A stretch of 7,917 bases of DNA, taken from positions 1 to 7,917 of the forward strand of contig JAKFWB010000089.1 of NCBI GenBank assembly GCA_021732945.1. The letters run 5' to 3'. The stretch comes from Porphyrobacter sp. GTDB lineage: Bacteria; Pseudomonadota; Alphaproteobacteria; Sphingomonadales; Sphingomonadaceae. Positions 6,127-7,917 of the stretch are shown in pieces. Position 1 is the stretch's first letter. Each line of letters begins with the position of its first letter. The translations under genes were made by a program, and so were the position numbers. The notes below the pieces were generated by a model. The model ran no database searches and was not told where the DNA came from. It worked only from the letters and a program-made list of their open reading frames with translations.

Positions 6127-6133
6127 CTGAGGC

Positions 6134-7917
6134 TTAGTGGTAACGGGCGTGCGTCACGTCAAAGCGATCTGCATTCATAACCTTGTTCCAGGCCGAGATG
6201 AAGTCGCAAACGAACTTGCCCTCGTTTCCGGCTTCGGCATAGACCTCGGCCTGCGCGCGCAGCATCGAGTTTGAGCCGAACACGAGATCGGCGCGGGTGG
6301 CGCGATACTTCTCCGCGCCGGTGGTGCGACAAGTGCCGACATATTCTTCATCGCTGCTGCCATCGACGGGGGTCCACTTGGTGTTCATGTCGAGCAGGTT
6401 GCGGAAGAAGTCCGGCGTCAGTGTGCCGACGGTGTCGGTGAACACCCCGTGCGCGGTGTTGCCGCTGTTGGCACCCAGCACCCGCATCCCGCCGACCAGC
6501 ACGGTCAATTCCGGGATCGATAGGCCGAGCAGGTGCGCCTTGTCGATCAGCATTTCCTCGGTGCGAACCTGCGCCTTGGTGCGCAGATAGTTGCGGAAGC
6601 CATCGGCGAAGGGCTCCAGCGGTTCGAAGCTGGCGGCATCGGTGTGCTCGTCCGTGGCATCGCCGCGTCCGCCGAGGAATGGCACGGCCACATCATGCCC
6701 GGCATCACGCGCCGCCTTTTCAACCGCCGCGCTGCCCGCCAGCACGATGGCATCAGCCATCGACAGGCTACCGCGATGCGCGTCGATCACGCCCAGCACT
6801 TTGGAGAGCTCAGCGGGATCATTCGCCGCCCAGCCGCTCTGCGGAGCGAGCCGCACACGCGCGCCATTGGCGCCGCCGCGGTGGTCGGAATTGCGGTAGG
6901 TCGAGGCCGAGGCCCAGGCCACCTTGACCAACTCGCTGACCGTCAGGCCCGAGCCGATGATCGCTGCCTTGAACGCCGCCACTTCCGTCTCCGAGGGGGT
7001 AGTGCCAGCCGGGACCGGGTCCATCCAGATCAGCGTTTCGGCCGGGACTTCTGGCCCCATGTAGCGGACCTTCGGCCCCATATCGCGGTGGCACAGCTTG
7101 AACCACGCGCGGGCGAAGGCATCATCAAGATCCGCCGGGTTTGCGAGGAAGCGTTCGGAGATCTTGCGATAGTCCGGGTCCATCTTCAACGCCATGTCGG
7201 CGGTGGTCATCATGGTCGGCACGCGCTTGTTCGGATCGCGCGCGTCGGGGGCCATGTCTTCGGGATCGGGGTTGATCGGCGTCCACTGCTGGGCACCGGC
7301 CGGGCTGTGCACCAGTTCAAAATCATACTTGAACAGGATGCGGAAGTAATCATGGCTCCACGCGGTCGGGTTGTTCGACCAGCTGCCTTCGATGCCCGAG
7401 GTGGTGATGTTGCCCGCGGTGATCTCTTCGCCGTCGGTCAGCCAGCCAAAGCCCTGCAGTTCGAGTGTCTCGCTTTCGGGCGAACCCCCGAAGGTGCTGG
7501 CCGGCGCCGCGCCATGCGCCTTGCCGAAGGCGTGACCGCCAGCGGTGAGCGCGACGGTTTCCTCGTCATTCATCGCCATCCGCGCGAAAGTTTCGCGCAT
7601 GTCGCGCGCGCTTTCGAGCGGATCGGGATTGCCGCCCGGACCTTCGGGATTGACATAGATCAGCCCCATCTGGATCGCGGCAAGCGGGTTTTCGATTTCA
7701 GCACCGTCAGCCGGGCGAATGCGAGTGGCAACGCCTTCGTTGACCCACTGTTCTTCGGTGCCCCAATAAACGCTCTCGGGCTCGAACACATCCGCACGGC
7801 CGCCGCCGAAGCCGAACACCGGGCCGCCCATGCTTTCGATCGCGACATTGCCGGTGAGGATGAACAGGTCCGCCCAGCTTATGTTCTTCCCGTATTTCTG
7901 CTTGATCTGCCACAGCA
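6134..7917 (-). CDS. katG: Catalase-peroxidase KatG (5' end outside window)
   Basis: KatG is a haem enzyme that removes hydrogen peroxide by catalase and peroxidase reactions. The visible 593 residues run from [17 protein letters not shown] at the right edge to the stop at 6136-6134. By alignment from memory to E. coli KatG, roughly the first 140 residues, including the distal Arg, Trp and His, lie outside the window. Visible hallmarks, counted from the Met codon at 7831: the Tyr of [10 protein letters not shown] (59) and the Met of [10 protein letters not shown] (85), which with the distal Trp form the Met-Tyr-Trp cross-link needed for catalase activity; the proximal haem ligand His in [11 protein letters not shown] (100); a Trp in [10 protein letters not shown] (151) and the Asp in TTADMAL (212) that complete the proximal triad. 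The duplicated, haem-free C-terminal domain follows, with the typical [16 protein letters not shown] and LAPQSGW stretches. Length fits the family and no frame break is seen. The true start and promoter are outside the window. Confidence 0.96.
   Translation of the reverse strand, partial: LWQIKQKYGKNISWADLFILTGNVAIESMGGPVFGFGGGRADVFEPESVYWGTEEQWVNEGVATRIRPADGAEIENPLAAIQMGLIYVNPEGPGGNPDPLESARDMRETFARMAMNDEETVALTAGGHAFGKAHGAAPASTFGGSPESETLELQGFGWLTDGEEITAGNITTSGIEGSWSNNPTAWSHDYFRILFKYDFELVHSPAGAQQWTPINPDPEDMAPDARDPNKRVPTMMTTADMALKMDPDYRKISERFLANPADLDDAFARAWFKLCHRDMGPKVRYMGPEVPAETLIWMDPVPAGTTPSETEVAAFKAAIIGSGLTVSELVKVAWASASTYRNSDHRGGANGARVRLAPQSGWAANDPAELSKVLGVIDAHRGSLSMADAIVLAGSAAVEKAARDAGHDVAVPFLGGRGDATDEHTDAASFEPLEPFADGFRNYLRTKAQVRTEEMLIDKAHLLGLSIPELTVLVGGMRVLGANSGNTAHGVFTDTVGTLTPDFFRNLLDMNTKWTPVDGSSDEEYVGTCRTTGAEKYRATRADLVFGSNSMLRAQAEVYAEAGNEGKFVCDFISAWNKVMNADRFDVTHARYH

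Noticed and set aside
1..7917. CRISPR array, insertion sequence, tRNA or integration site
   Set aside because: No regularly spaced repeats, transposase motifs, terminal inverted repeats or tRNA-like cloverleaf were seen on either strand.

Overview
The window is GC-rich, densely coded DNA from a bacterium. Codon use (strong G/C preference at third positions) and protein types (a four-helix membrane LytTR regulator beside a DUF2306-like membrane protein, a BioF2/CelD-like acyltransferase, a KatG catalase-peroxidase) suggest an alphaproteobacterium, most likely Sphingomonadales (Sphingomonas/Erythrobacter-like). That placement is inference. I see no tRNA, rRNA, insertion sequence, CRISPR array, origin or phage gene.

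Layout. (1) 1-999, minus strand: the 5' part of a secreted, cysteine-paired Sel1/Hcp-like repeat protein, cut by the left edge. (2) 1000-1147: a divergent control region with a good sigma70-like promoter for the repeat gene and a 6-bp inverted repeat facing the other gene. (3) 1148-3133, plus strand: a 661-residue protein with an N-terminal SLOG-type Rossmann nucleotide-binding domain and two C-terminal two-helix membrane units. It is the least ordinary gene here. (4) 3138-4349, minus strand: a BioF2/CelD-like GNAT acyltransferase, convergent with the SLOG gene across only 4 bases; an 11-bp inverted repeat lies at its 5' end. (5) 4451-5002, minus strand, and 5168-6025, plus strand: a divergent pair of a DUF2306-like membrane protein and a membrane-anchored LytTR regulator. 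(6) 6026-6133: three hairpins in tandem between convergent gene ends. (7) 6134-7917, minus strand: the C-terminal four-fifths of katG, cut by the right edge.

How they may work together. The LytTR regulator and the DUF2306-like protein share a short intergenic region and plausibly form a regulator/membrane-partner module. The SLOG-4TM protein resembles, in architecture, the nucleotide-sensing/membrane-effector proteins of bacterial conflict systems, but here it has no visible nucleotide cyclase partner. Its only divergent neighbour is the secreted repeat protein. KatG detoxifies hydrogen peroxide and looks like an ordinary housekeeping copy. The remaining genes look like ordinary chromosomal content, with no sign of a mobile island.
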